64,000 nucleotides of DNA from an uncultured Gemmiger sp. (GTDB taxonomy: Bacteria; Bacillota; Clostridia; Oscillospirales; Ruminococcaceae): the NCBI GenBank assembly GCA_944386495.1, contig CALXBE010000005.1, positions 1 through 64,000 of the forward strand, in the 5' to 3' direction. A program made the position numbers and the translations under genes. Below are positions 43,565 to 51,968 of the stretch, piece after piece (within the stretch, counting starts at the first letter, position 1; each line of letters begins with the position of its first letter). The notes beneath the pieces are model-generated. The model was not told where the DNA came from. It searched no databases and worked only from the letters and a program-made list of their open reading frames with translations.

Positions 43565-44260
43565 ATGACTCATTATTCTAGTGAAGTAGAACGGATGTGT
43601 CCTCTGACCAAGGGTCCTCACCACGGCCCCGCACCCATCCCCGAAGAGGGTGCCTGGATCAAGGCATATAAGATCGAAGACATCAGCGGCTATACCCACG
43701 GTGTGGGCTGGTGCGCTCCCCAGCAGGGCACCTGCAAGCTGAGCCTGAATGTTAAGAACGGCATCATCGAGGAAGCTCTGGTGGAGACCATCGGCTGCTC
43801 CGGTATGACCCACTCTGCCGCTATGGCCGGCGAGATCCTTCCCGGCAAGACCATTCTGGAAGCTCTCAACACCGACCTGGTCTGCGACGCCATCAATGTT
43901 GCTATGCGTGAGCTGTTCCTCCAGATCGTTTACGGCCGTACCCAGACCGCTTTCTCTGAGGACGGTCTGCCCGTAGGCGCCGGCCTGGAAGACCTGGGCA
44001 AGGGCCTGCGCTCCATGACCGGTACCATCTTCTCCACCAAGGCCAAGGGCGTTCGCTACCTGGAGCTGACCGAGGGCTACATCCTCAAGACTGCTCTGGA
44101 CGAGAACAATGAGGTCATCGGTTACCAGTTCGTCCGTCTGGGCAAGATGCTGGAGGCTATCCGTCACGGCGTTGATCCCAAGACCGCTTACGAGTCCAAC
44201 ATTGGCACTTACGGCCGGTTCGACGGAGCTGCCAAGTATATCGATCCCCGGGAAGAATAA
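43565..44260 (+). CDS. NifU/IscU-like scaffold-type protein
   Basis: 231 residues. The middle (GIIEEALVETIGCSGMTHSAAMAGEILPGKTILEAL, about 66-101) resembles the NifU_N/IscU fold around the second cluster cysteine (usual form G-C-x-x-x-x-x-S-S-M-x-T-E-x-x-x-G-K-T), so such proteins are annotated as Fe-S scaffold-like. Other Cys are few: C12, C50 and C57 (WCAPQQGTC) and one in DLVCDA. The C-terminal half (about 135-231) has no domain I know. It precedes the GGGtGRT gene by 18 bases and both seem always paired in anaerobes. Codon use is close to that of the ribosomal-protein genes. Real function is unknown. Confidence 0.78.
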   Translation: MTHYSSEVERMCPLTKGPHHGPAPIPEEGAWIKAYKIEDISGYTHGVGWCAPQQGTCKLSLNVKNGIIEEALVETIGCSGMTHSAAMAGEILPGKTILEALNTDLVCDAINVAMRELFLQIVYGRTQTAFSEDGLPVGAGLEDLGKGLRSMTGTIFSTKAKGVRYLELTEGYILKTALDENNEVIGYQFVRLGKMLEAIRHGVDPKTAYESNIGTYGRFDGAAKYIDPREE

Positions 44261-44278
44261 GGAAGGAGGAGTAAAACA

Positions 44279-45277
44279 ATGGCTAAGTTTGAATCTATGG
44301 AGCGGCGTATGCCCAAGATCGAGGCCTGCCTGAAGGCCAACGGCCTGGAGTCTCTGGATGCCGCCAACGAAATGCTCCTCGCAAAGGGCATTGACTGTGA
44401 CGCAATCGTACGGGGCGTACAGCCCATCTGCTTTGACAACGCTGTCTGGGCTTACACCCTGGGCACCGCCATCGCTGTAAAGCGGGGCCTGAAGGACGCT
44501 GCCGAGTGTGCAGCTGCCATCGGCGAGGGCCTGGAAGCCTTCACCATCCCCGGCTCTGTTGCTGAGCAGCGCCAGGTAGGTCTGGGCCACGGCAACCTGG
44601 GCGCTATGCTGCTCAGCGAGGACACCACCTGCTTCGCATTCCTGGCAGGCCACGAGTCCTTCGCCGCTGCTGAAGGCGCCATCGGCATTGCCCGCACCGC
44701 CAACAAGGTTCGTAAGACTCCTCTGCGGGTCATCCTGAACGGCCTGGGCAAGGATGCTGCTTATATCATCAGCCGTATCAACGGCTTCACCTATGTGGAG
44801 ACCGACTTTGACTTCGCTACCGGCAAACTGAAGGTTGTCCGTGAAGTTCCCTTCTCCACCGGCGAGCGTGCCGCTGTTAAGTGCTACGGCGCCAACGATG
44901 TTCTGGAAGGCGTTGCCATCATGAAGGCTGAGGGCGTTGAGTGCTCCATCACCGGCAACTCCACCAACCCCACCCGGTTCCAGCACCTGGTTGCCGGCAC
45001 CTACAAGAAGTGGGCTATCGAGAACGGCAAGAAGTACTTCTCCGTTGCTTCCGGCGGCGGCACCGGCCGTACCCTCCATCCCGACAATGTGGCCGCTGGT
45101 CCTGCCAGCTACGGCCTGACCGACAGCATGGGCCGTATGCATGGCGACGCTCAGTTCGCCGGCTCCAGCTCCGTGCCTGCTCATGTTGAGATGATGGGCC
45201 TCATCGGCATGGGCAACAACCCCATGGTAGGCGCTACCGTAGCCTGCGCTGTGGCTGCTTCCCAGGTCAACGCCTGA
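44279..45277 (+). CDS. GGGtGRT family protein
   Basis: 332 residues. The family-defining ASGGGTGRTLHPDNVAAGPASYGLTDSMG motif is at about 260-290, followed by HVEMMGLIGMGNNPMVGATVACAVA. No enzymatic domain is recognised; the glycine-rich loop looks like a phosphate or nucleotide-binding element. Several conserved Cys (in EACLKANG, QPICFDN, DTTCFAF, AVKCYGAND, GVECSITGN) could take part in redox or cluster binding, which is inference from the scaffold-like neighbour. Ribosome site AAGGAGGAG. Codon choice points to abundant protein. Confidence 0.85.
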   Translation: MAKFESMERRMPKIEACLKANGLESLDAANEMLLAKGIDCDAIVRGVQPICFDNAVWAYTLGTAIAVKRGLKDAAECAAAIGEGLEAFTIPGSVAEQRQVGLGHGNLGAMLLSEDTTCFAFLAGHESFAAAEGAIGIARTANKVRKTPLRVILNGLGKDAAYIISRINGFTYVETDFDFATGKLKVVREVPFSTGERAAVKCYGANDVLEGVAIMKAEGVECSITGNSTNPTRFQHLVAGTYKKWAIENGKKYFSVASGGGTGRTLHPDNVAAGPASYGLTDSMGRMHGDAQFAGSSSVPAHVEMMGLIGMGNNPMVGATVACAVAASQVNA

Positions 45278-45303
45278 TTTCTCCTGCCACCAAACATTAG
45301 ATA

Positions 45304-45339
45304 AAAAGTCCCCCGCAGTCTAGGCTGCGGGGGACTTTT
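45304..45339. terminator. Terminator of the GGGtGRT operon
   Basis: AAAAGTCCCCCGCAG (45304-45318) pairs with CTGCGGGGGACTTTT (45325-45339) around TCTAGG. Confidence 0.93.
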
Positions 45340-45366
45340 GCAATCTTTTTTCAAATGGATTATAAT
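45338..45366 (+). promoter_or_regulatory. Promoter of the yggS-like gene
   Basis: TTGCAA (45338-45343), 17 bases, TATAAT (45361-45366). The -35 overlaps the T tract of the preceding terminator. Confidence 0.8.
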
Positions 45367-45396
45367 AAAAAGGTTATTTGAAAGGGGGAAGGACCA

Positions 45397-46116
45397 GTGA
45401 ATGGGGAATTTGATTTTCTGAAAGAGAATGTAGAACGAATCCGGGAAGAAATGACCCGGGCAGCTCAGACCGCAGGCCGCCGTCCGGAGGAGATTCTTCT
45501 CTGTGCCGCCTGCAAGACCCGCACCGTGGAGATGGTACGGGCCAGTGCTGCCCTGGACATTGACCTGTTCGGGGAGAACCATGTCCAGGAATTGGTGGAA
45601 AAAATCGATGCCGGGGCTTACCTGGGCAAGCCGGGACATATGATCGGACATCTCCAGACAAACAAGGTGAAACAGGTAGTAGGCCGGGCCAGCCTGATTC
45701 AGAGCCTGGACAGCCCGCGGCTTCTCCTGGCTCTGGAAAAGGAAGCCGCCAAGCGCTCCCTCATCCAGGATGTGCTGGTGGAGGTGAACATCGGCCGGGA
45801 GGAATCTAAGACCGGAATCAGCCCTGAGGAGCTTTGGCCTTTCCTGGAACAGGCGGCGGCTCAGCCCCATATTCGGGTGAAAGGTCTTATGGCCATTCCC
45901 CCCGCCGCCCTGGACGAGAAGGAGAGCCGGGGATATTTTGCCGCCATGCGGAAACTTTTTGAACAGGCGGACACCCTGGGCTACCCCAACCAGTCCATGG
46001 AGATTCTCTCCATGGGAATGAGCGACGACTTTTCCAACGCTATCCTGGAAGGGGCTACCCTGGTCCGGGTGGGTACCGCCATCTACGGACCCCGGTATTA
46101 TCCCCCTAAGAAGTAA
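45397..46116 (+). CDS. YggS-family pyridoxal-phosphate homeostasis protein
   Basis: 239 residues, TIM-barrel PLP carrier. LLCAACKTRTVEMVRA holds the PLP lysine, FGENHVQELVEKI, HMIGHLQTNKVKQVV, VLVEVNIGREESKTGI and MSMGMSDDFSNAILEGATLVRVGTAIYG are the usual blocks. The start is GTG 45397 after GGGGGAAGG; ATG 45401 is out of frame. Ends in Lys-Lys-stop, mirrored by the next gene. Confidence 0.93.
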   Translation: MNGEFDFLKENVERIREEMTRAAQTAGRRPEEILLCAACKTRTVEMVRASAALDIDLFGENHVQELVEKIDAGAYLGKPGHMIGHLQTNKVKQVVGRASLIQSLDSPRLLLALEKEAAKRSLIQDVLVEVNIGREESKTGISPEELWPFLEQAAAQPHIRVKGLMAIPPAALDEKESRGYFAAMRKLFEQADTLGYPNQSMEILSMGMSDDFSNAILEGATLVRVGTAIYGPRYYPPKK

Positions 46117-46134
46117 GAGTATCTCTTACTTCTT
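46108..46134. repeat. Inverted repeat made of two stop-codon regions
   Basis: AAGAAGTAAGAG (46108-46119) and its exact complement (46123-46134) around TAT. Both convergent genes end with the same codons AAG AAG TAA, which form the stem. No T tract. Confidence 0.7.
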
Positions 46135-47334
46135 GAATACATATTCTTCCAGCCGGTGGAAGGCTTCCTCCACCCGGCTGAGGGGAAGGGCCAGATTCAT
46201 TCGGATGGCACAGGGGTGCTGGAACATACAGCCGTCCTGCCAGGCCACTCCCACACCCCAGCCGGCTTTTTCCAGCTCCTGGATGGTCATGCCGTGGCTT
46301 TCGCACCACTTAGTGCAGTCCAGGAACAGCATGTAGGTGCCCTGGGGAATGGAGACCTGAATCTCAGGCCAGTGGGAATGGATGAACTCCACCCCGTACC
46401 GGACATTCCGGGTAAGGACCTGGTTCAGCTGGTCCACCCACTGACGGCCTTCGGGAGAGTAAGCCCCAATGAGAGCGTGCATGCTCAGCACATTCATCTC
46501 ATTGTAGTGGCATTTGGAGGAGCGGGCCAGCACCCGGTCCCGGAGAGACTCGTTGTAGATAATGTGGTAGCTTCCCACCAGTCCGGCCAGGTTGAAGGTC
46601 TTGCTGGGAGCATAGAGAGCCACTACATTTTCCCGGGCCCACTCGTTGACCATCTGGACGGGGATATGCTTGTGTCCTTCCAGAATCAGGTCACTCCAAA
46701 TCTCATCGCTGATGACGGTGCAGTGGTTGGCATGGTAGACCTCCATGGCCTTTTCCAGCTCCCATCTTTCCCAGACCCGTCCGCAGGGATTGTGGGGACT
46801 GCAGAAGATGGCGGCATGGATGTGATATTTTTTCAGCTTGGCATCCATATCCTCATAGTCCATCCGCCATACCCCGTTTTCGTCCAGTTTAAGGGGGCTG
46901 TGGACGATTCGGTAACCGTTATTTTTCAGAAGATTGGTAAACCCGATGTAGGTGGGGCTGTGGACCAGAACCGGGTCTCCGGGAGCGGCCAGACAGGCCA
47001 GAGCACTCATCACTCCGCCCAGTACGCCGTTTTCGTATCCAATGCAATCAGCGGTCAAACCGGTGACTCCGTTCCGGTCCTCCTGCCAGCGGATGATGGA
47101 ATCGTAGTATTCCTGAGTGGGCTCAAAGTAACCGAAACAAGGGTGCTGGGCCCGGCGGATGATGGCATCCTGAATGGAGGGCAGGGTGGGAAAGTTCATG
47201 TCTGCCACCCACATGGGAATTATGTCAAACCCATCCTTGGGGCCAAGCGGAGCAAAACCGCCCCTGCCCACCATATCCACGGCAATGGCATCCTTGCCGC
47301 TCCGGTCCAGGATGGAAGTAAAATCGTAAGTCAT
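46126..47334 (-). CDS. PatB/MalY-type aminotransferase (cystathionine beta-lyase-like)
   Basis: 402 residues, fold type I PLP enzyme. MWVADMNFPTLPSIQDAI, GVLGGVMSALACLAAPGD, PHNPCGRVW, SDEIWSDL and the PLP lysine in APSKTFNLAGL identify the MalY/PatB group, which splits C-S bonds of cystathionine or cysteine. ATG 47334 is chosen over GTG 47343 because AGGAG sits eight bases before it. Convergent with yggS, so a PLP enzyme and a PLP homeostasis protein are neighbours. Confidence 0.9.
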   Translation of the reverse strand: MTYDFTSILDRSGKDAIAVDMVGRGGFAPLGPKDGFDIIPMWVADMNFPTLPSIQDAIIRRAQHPCFGYFEPTQEYYDSIIRWQEDRNGVTGLTADCIGYENGVLGGVMSALACLAAPGDPVLVHSPTYIGFTNLLKNNGYRIVHSPLKLDENGVWRMDYEDMDAKLKKYHIHAAIFCSPHNPCGRVWERWELEKAMEVYHANHCTVISDEIWSDLILEGHKHIPVQMVNEWARENVVALYAPSKTFNLAGLVGSYHIIYNESLRDRVLARSSKCHYNEMNVLSMHALIGAYSPEGRQWVDQLNQVLTRNVRYGVEFIHSHWPEIQVSIPQGTYMLFLDCTKWCESHGMTIQELEKAGWGVGVAWQDGCMFQHPCAIRMNLALPLSRVEEAFHRLEEYVFKK

Positions 47335-47362
47335 CTTCAACACTCCTTGGCTTTTTTCTTAC

Positions 47363-47400
47363 ATTATACCAGCCCGCCGGAGGAAATTCCATCCTCCGGC
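47363..47400 (-). promoter_or_regulatory. Promoter region of the PatB/MalY gene with inverted repeat
   Basis: On the minus strand TATAAT (47368-47363) with a poor -35 (TGGAAT, 47391-47386). The 9-bp inverted repeat GCCGGAGGA/TCCTCCGGC (47376-47384 with 47392-47400) covers the -35, as an operator would. Confidence 0.5.
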
Positions 47401-47419
47401 AGGGGAAGGGAAAAGACCA

Positions 47420-47448
47420 TTGCCAAAAGCAAAACCATCCGCTACAAT
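47420..47448 (+). promoter_or_regulatory. Promoter of yjjG-type gene and downstream transporter
   Basis: TTGCCA (47420-47425), 17 bases, TACAAT (47443-47448). Confidence 0.75.
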
Positions 47449-47482
47449 AAGGCGGAATCTTTTTTCAAGGGGAGGGAAAACC

Positions 47483-48169
47483 GTGATTAAAAACATTCTC
47501 TTTGACCTGGACGACACTCTGCTGGACTTCAAAATGGCGGAGAAGGTCGCCCTGACCAAGACCCTGGAATGGGCGGGAATTACCCCTGACCAGCGGGCCA
47601 TAGACCATTACAGCAAAATCAACAGCCGCCAGTGGGAACGGCTGGAAGCAGGAGAGATCACCCGGGCCCAGGTAAAGCTGAGCCGGTTTGAGATATTCTT
47701 CCGGGAAGAGGGAATCGGCGCAGACCCGGCACAGGCGGCGGCCCGGTATGAAAGCCTGCTGGGTCAGGGACATTACTGGATTCCCGGAGCCCAGGAACTG
47801 CTGGAGAATCTTCAGGGAAAATACCGTCTCTACCTGGCCACCAACGGCACTGCCTCGGTGCAGCACGGCCGGATGGACAGTGCCGGGATGAAGGAATATT
47901 TCCAGGATATCTTTATCAGTGAGGAACTGGGGGCAGACAAACCCAGCCTGGAATACTTCCGCATTTGCTTTGACCGTATCCCGGATTTCAAGCCGGAGGA
48001 GACCCTCATGGTGGGGGACCGGCTTACCAGCGACATTCTGGGAGGAAACCGGGCAGGAATTGCCACGGTCTGGTATAACCCGGAGAACCTTCCTGCTCCC
48101 GACCAGCCCAAACCTGCCTATATCATCACTTCTCTGGACCAGCTTCCCGGGCTGGCAGCAGAGTTGTAA
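47483..48169 (+). CDS. YjjG-type HAD nucleotidase
   Basis: 228 residues. IKNILFDLDDTLLDFKMAEKVALTKTLE (motif I and helical cap), LATNGTASVQHGRM (motif II), DKPSLEYF (motif III Lys), MVGDRLTSDILGGNRAGI (motif IV): matches YjjG/YfnB noncanonical pyrimidine nucleotidases that dephosphorylate damaged nucleotides. The start is GTG 47483 after GGGGAGGG; the frame upstream overlaps the promoter. The ABC transporter genes follow 18 bases on. Confidence 0.9.
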   Translation: MIKNILFDLDDTLLDFKMAEKVALTKTLEWAGITPDQRAIDHYSKINSRQWERLEAGEITRAQVKLSRFEIFFREEGIGADPAQAAARYESLLGQGHYWIPGAQELLENLQGKYRLYLATNGTASVQHGRMDSAGMKEYFQDIFISEELGADKPSLEYFRICFDRIPDFKPEETLMVGDRLTSDILGGNRAGIATVWYNPENLPAPDQPKPAYIITSLDQLPGLAAEL

Positions 48170-48187
48170 AAAGAAAGCGAAAGGAAA

Positions 48188-48868
48188 ATGAGCGAACGAA
48201 TCCTATCCATTGTAATAGAGTCCTTCCCCAAAATGCTTTTGGCGGGAATCAAGGTCACCATCCCTCTGACCATCATCAGCTTCTCCATAGCCATGGTCAT
48301 TGCGGTGGTGGTGGCCCTGGTCCAGCTGGCCAATATTCGGGGACTGAAACAGCTGGCCCGATTCTATATCTGGGTGGTGCGGGGCACCCCCCTCATGGTA
48401 CAGCTGTTCATTGTGTTTTACGGCTTACCCAACCTGGGACTGGTCATTGACCCCTTCCCCTGTGCGGTGGTGGTGTTCAGCCTGAATGAGGGGGCCTACT
48501 GTGCCGAGACCATGCGGGCGGCCATCCAGTCGGTGCCCCAGGGACAGATCGAGGCCGGGTACTGCGTGGGAATGAATTATCTCCAGATCATGTGGCATAT
48601 TGTACTGCCCCAGGCATTTCGGACCGCCTTCCCGCCCCTCTCCAACAGCCTCATTGGGATGGTGAAAGATACCTCCCTGGCGGCCAACATTACCGTCACC
48701 GAAATGCTTATGACCACCCAGCGGATCGTGGCCTACTATTATGAGGCCCTGGTCCTTTACTGTGAGGTGGCTCTGGTCTACCTGCTGTTCTGCACCGTCC
48801 TTACCTGGGTGCAGCGGTGGGGAGAAAATCGGCTGGATATTACCCGGCGGAAGGGGGCCCAGGCATGA
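48188..48868 (+). CDS. Amino-acid ABC transporter permease (HisM/TcyB type)
   Basis: 226 residues, about five membrane helices. LAGIKVTIPLTIISFSIAMVIAVVVALVQ, FYIWVVRGTPLMVQLFIVFYGLP, NEGAYCAETMRAAIQSVPQGQIEAGYCVGMNYLQIMWHIVLPQA (EAA loop) are characteristic of polar amino-acid importers, one permease forming a homodimer. Ends four bases inside the ATPase gene (ATGA overlap). Confidence 0.93.
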   Translation: MSERILSIVIESFPKMLLAGIKVTIPLTIISFSIAMVIAVVVALVQLANIRGLKQLARFYIWVVRGTPLMVQLFIVFYGLPNLGLVIDPFPCAVVVFSLNEGAYCAETMRAAIQSVPQGQIEAGYCVGMNYLQIMWHIVLPQAFRTAFPPLSNSLIGMVKDTSLAANITVTEMLMTTQRIVAYYYEALVLYCEVALVYLLFCTVLTWVQRWGENRLDITRRKGAQA

Positions 48869-49617
48869 AAGAGATTCTGAGAGTGGAAAATATCCGCAAG
48901 CAGTTTGAAGGACTGGAAGTGCTGAAAGGGGTCAGCCTTACCGTCAACCAGGGAGAGGTGGTGGCCATTCTCGGCCCCAGCGGCAGCGGAAAAACCACCC
49001 TGCTCCGGTGCATGAACTTTCTGGAAAGGGCGGACAGCGGCCGTCTTACCATGGACGGGGAAGTTTTTGACCTGGGCCGCATCACCAAGAAGGAGATGGC
49101 CCGGCTGAGGCGGAAAACGGCCTTTGTGTTCCAGAACTATAACCTGTTCCTGAACAAGACCGCCCTTCAGAATGTGACCCAGGGGCTGACCGTGGCCCGG
49201 AAAATGCCCCGTGCTCAGGCGGAAGAAATCGGAATGGCCATGCTGGAAAAGGTGGGCCTGGCAGACCGGGCGGGGTATTATCCCCACCAGCTGTCGGGTG
49301 GACAGCAGCAGCGGGTGGCCATTGCCCGGGCTCTGGCCACCGACCCGGAGGTCATCTACTTTGATGAACCCACCAGCGCATTGGACCCGGAACTTATCGG
49401 GGAGGTGCTGGGGGTCATTCAGCAGCTGGCCGCTGAGGGCCGGACCATGCTGGTGGTCACCCACGAAATGCGGTTTGCCCGGAATGTGTCCACCCACACC
49501 CTCTTTATGGAGGGGGGCGTGGTGGTGGAGGAAGGCCCCACCAAAGAGGTGTTTGACCATCCCCGCCAGGAGCGGACCAAAGCCTTTTTGCAGGGCCAGG
49601 AGGAATCCCGGGCCTGA
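48865..49617 (+). CDS. Amino-acid ABC transporter ATP-binding protein
   Basis: 250 residues. Walker A GPSGSGKTT, Q-loop FQNYNLF, signature LSGGQQQR, Walker B VIYFDEPTSALDP, switch VVTHEMRFA: GlnQ/TcyC type. ATG 48865 overlaps the permease stop; the longer frame lies inside the permease gene. Confidence 0.95.
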   Translation: MKEILRVENIRKQFEGLEVLKGVSLTVNQGEVVAILGPSGSGKTTLLRCMNFLERADSGRLTMDGEVFDLGRITKKEMARLRRKTAFVFQNYNLFLNKTALQNVTQGLTVARKMPRAQAEEIGMAMLEKVGLADRAGYYPHQLSGGQQQRVAIARALATDPEVIYFDEPTSALDPELIGEVLGVIQQLAAEGRTMLVVTHEMRFARNVSTHTLFMEGGVVVEEGPTKEVFDHPRQERTKAFLQGQEESRA

Positions 49618-49650
49618 ATTTGAATTGAAAACAGAGAAGGAGAAACCAAA

Positions 49651-50466
49651 ATGAAAAAGAAACTTGCACTTTTGCTGGCAGCGGTACTGCTGCTGGCCTT
49701 TACCGGCTGCGCTTCCACCCAGGAGACCCAGACTCAGGAGGAATCCCAGGCTGTGGACCAGCTGACCGCCATCCAGGAAAAGGGTGAAATCGTCATTGCC
49801 ATGGAGGGGACCTGGGCTCCCTGGACCTACCACGACGACACCGATACCCTGGTAGGATTTGACACTGAGGTGGGCCAGGCTATCGCCGAGAAGCTGGGAG
49901 TCAAGGCTACCTTTGTGGAGGGTGAATGGGACAGCCTTTTCGCTGGTCTGGACAGCGGCCGGTATGACATTGTCATCAACGGGGTGGAGGTAACCGATGC
50001 CCGGGCCGAGAAATATGATTTCGGCACCCCCTACTGCTTTATCCGGACTGCTCTCATCGTCCGGGGAGACAACACCGACATTGCCTCCTTTGAGGACCTG
50101 GAAGGAAAGACCACCTGCAACAGCATTGCCAGCACCTACATGGACCTGGCCGAAAGCTACGGCGCTACTGCCACCGGCGTGGATACCCTGGAAGAGACCC
50201 TCCAGATGGTGCTGGCCGGCCGGGCTGATGCCACCCTCAACGCAGATGTCTCCTTCTATGACTACATGAATGTACATCCCGAGGCTGACCTGAAAGTGGT
50301 GGCCCTGACCGAGGAAGCCAGCCAGGTTGCCATCCCGGTGCGGAAAGGGGAGGAGAGCGCTTCCCTCCGGGCAGCCATTGACACCGCCATTGAGGAACTG
50401 CGGGAGGACGGCACTCTGGCCCAGCTGAGCGAGAAGTACTTCGGCAGCGACATTACCGCTGAATAA
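49651..50466 (+). CDS. Amino-acid ABC transporter substrate-binding lipoprotein
   Basis: 271 residues. Lipoprotein signal with lipobox FTGC (Cys20), then the two-lobe SBP_bac_3 fold: GEIVIAMEGTWAPWTYHD, LVGFDTEVGQAIAEKLGV, WDSLFAGLDSGRYDIVINGVEVTDARAEKYDF. The binding-site Arg (DARAEKYDF region) and YHDD resemble polar or cystine-type receptors; exact ligand not visible. Stop codon shares a base with the MATE start. Confidence 0.93.
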   Translation: MKKKLALLLAAVLLLAFTGCASTQETQTQEESQAVDQLTAIQEKGEIVIAMEGTWAPWTYHDDTDTLVGFDTEVGQAIAEKLGVKATFVEGEWDSLFAGLDSGRYDIVINGVEVTDARAEKYDFGTPYCFIRTALIVRGDNTDIASFEDLEGKTTCNSIASTYMDLAESYGATATGVDTLEETLQMVLAGRADATLNADVSFYDYMNVHPEADLKVVALTEEASQVAIPVRKGEESASLRAAIDTAIEELREDGTLAQLSEKYFGSDITAE

Positions 50467-51857
50467 TGGGAAACAGATATCTGGAGCAAATGCGGGCAGG
50501 AGAAACTCTTTCTCCTGCCCAGCAGCTCTGTATGACGGTCCAGCTGAGCATTCCGGCCATGCTGGCCCAGGTATCCTCCATCGCCATGCAGTATATTGAT
50601 GCTTCCATGGTGGGACATCTGGGCGCCAACGCCAGCGGGTCCATTGGCCTGGTGTCCAGCACTACCTGGCTGTTCGGAGGGCTGTGCAGCGCCGCGGCCA
50701 TCGGTTTTACTGTCCAGGTGGCCCAGAGCATCGGAGCCGGGAAGGACCAGCAGGCCCGGAGCCTGGTGCGCCAGGGTCTGGTGGCTACCCTTGGGTTCAG
50801 CCTTCTTCTGCTGGGAATCGGGGTCTCCCTCAGCAGCGGCCTTCCCGCCTGGCTGGGAGGCGAGCCGGACATCTGCCCGGATGCCAGCCGGTATTTTCTG
50901 GTGTACAGCCTTACCCTCCCGGTGACCATGTCCAACTACCTGACCGGAGGAATGATTCAGTGCAGCGGAAACATGAAGCTGCCCAGCTTCCTCCATGTGG
51001 TCATGTGTCTGCTGGATGTGGTGTTCAACAGCCTGCTCATTTTCCCCACCCGCCAGGTGTGGGGCTTCACTCTCCCCGGCGCCGGGCTGGGGGTGATGGG
51101 GGCAGCCCTGGGAACCTCTCTGGCCCAGCTGACGGTGGGAATTATCCTTCTCGGGTATCTGCTGGCAGGTCCCCAGGTCCTGGCCCTTCGCCGGGAGGAA
51201 AAGCTGGTATTCTCTCCTCAGCAGCTGAAACGGGCGGTGAAAATCAGCCTGCCGGTGGGCTGTGAGCAGTTCATTATGTGCAGCGCCTATGTTATGGCTA
51301 CCCGAATCGTCAGCCCCCTGGGGACCATTGCCATTGCGGCCAACAGCTTTGCTGTAACGGCGGAAAGCCTTTGTTATATGCCGGGATATGGCATCGGAAC
51401 AGCTGCCACCACCCTCATCGGTCAGAGCGTAGGGGCAGGCCGGAAGGACCTGACCCGCCGCCTGGCCTGGCTGACCACCGGCCTGGGCGTGGGAATCATG
51501 ACGGTGAGCGGGGCGCTTATGTATCTCTTTGCCCCTGCCATGATGGCTCTGCTCACCCCCGACCCTTCCATCCGGGCGCTGGGAGCGGCCATGCTACGGA
51601 TCGAAGCCTTTGCGGAACCCCTTTACGGAGCCTCCATTGTGGCGGCAGGCGCTTTCCGGGGCGCAGGGGACACCTTTATGCCCAGCTGCTTTAACTTTTT
51701 GAGCATGTGGTGTGTCCGGATCCCCCTGTCTGCTTTCCTGGCACCCCGGATGGGATTGCAGGGAGTATGGCTGGCCATGTGCATTGAACTCTGCTTCCGG
51801 GGCCTTTTGTATCTGGGACGGATGAAAGGCCGGGGCTGGATGAAAGAAAAACTGTAA
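50466..51857 (+). CDS. MATE-family transporter coupled to the amino-acid importer
   Basis: 463 residues, about 12 helices. QLSIPAMLAQVSSIAMQYIDASMVGHLGANASGSIGLVSS and RGAGDTFMPSCFNFLSMW mark the MATE fold. Its ATG uses the last A of the previous stop codon (TAATG), so it is translated with the transporter operon and has no ribosome site of its own except inside the previous gene. An exporter of the same or a related amino compound is possible but not shown. Confidence 0.9.
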   Translation: MGNRYLEQMRAGETLSPAQQLCMTVQLSIPAMLAQVSSIAMQYIDASMVGHLGANASGSIGLVSSTTWLFGGLCSAAAIGFTVQVAQSIGAGKDQQARSLVRQGLVATLGFSLLLLGIGVSLSSGLPAWLGGEPDICPDASRYFLVYSLTLPVTMSNYLTGGMIQCSGNMKLPSFLHVVMCLLDVVFNSLLIFPTRQVWGFTLPGAGLGVMGAALGTSLAQLTVGIILLGYLLAGPQVLALRREEKLVFSPQQLKRAVKISLPVGCEQFIMCSAYVMATRIVSPLGTIAIAANSFAVTAESLCYMPGYGIGTAATTLIGQSVGAGRKDLTRRLAWLTTGLGVGIMTVSGALMYLFAPAMMALLTPDPSIRALGAAMLRIEAFAEPLYGASIVAAGAFRGAGDTFMPSCFNFLSMWCVRIPLSAFLAPRMGLQGVWLAMCIELCFRGLLYLGRMKGRGWMKEKL

Positions 51858-51859
51858 AA

Positions 51860-51899
51860 GAAAGCCCTGGCTGAAAAAGTCGGGGCTTCTTTTTTCCGA
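51860..51899 (+). terminator. Probable terminator of the transporter operon
   Basis: AGAAAGCCC (51860-51868) pairs imperfectly with GGGGCTTCT and a T run (51885-51896) follows. Confidence 0.5.
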
Positions 51900-51903
51900 A
51901 TTG

Positions 51904-51932
51904 TTGCCAAGGGGTAAACACCGGGGTATAAT
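51904..51932 (+). promoter_or_regulatory. Promoter of the VTC-DUF4956-CotH operon
   Basis: TTGCCA (51904-51909), 17 bases, TATAAT (51927-51932). Confidence 0.85.
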
Positions 51933-51968
51933 AATAGCATTGTGAAAAAAGACGAAGGAGGAAGAAGA

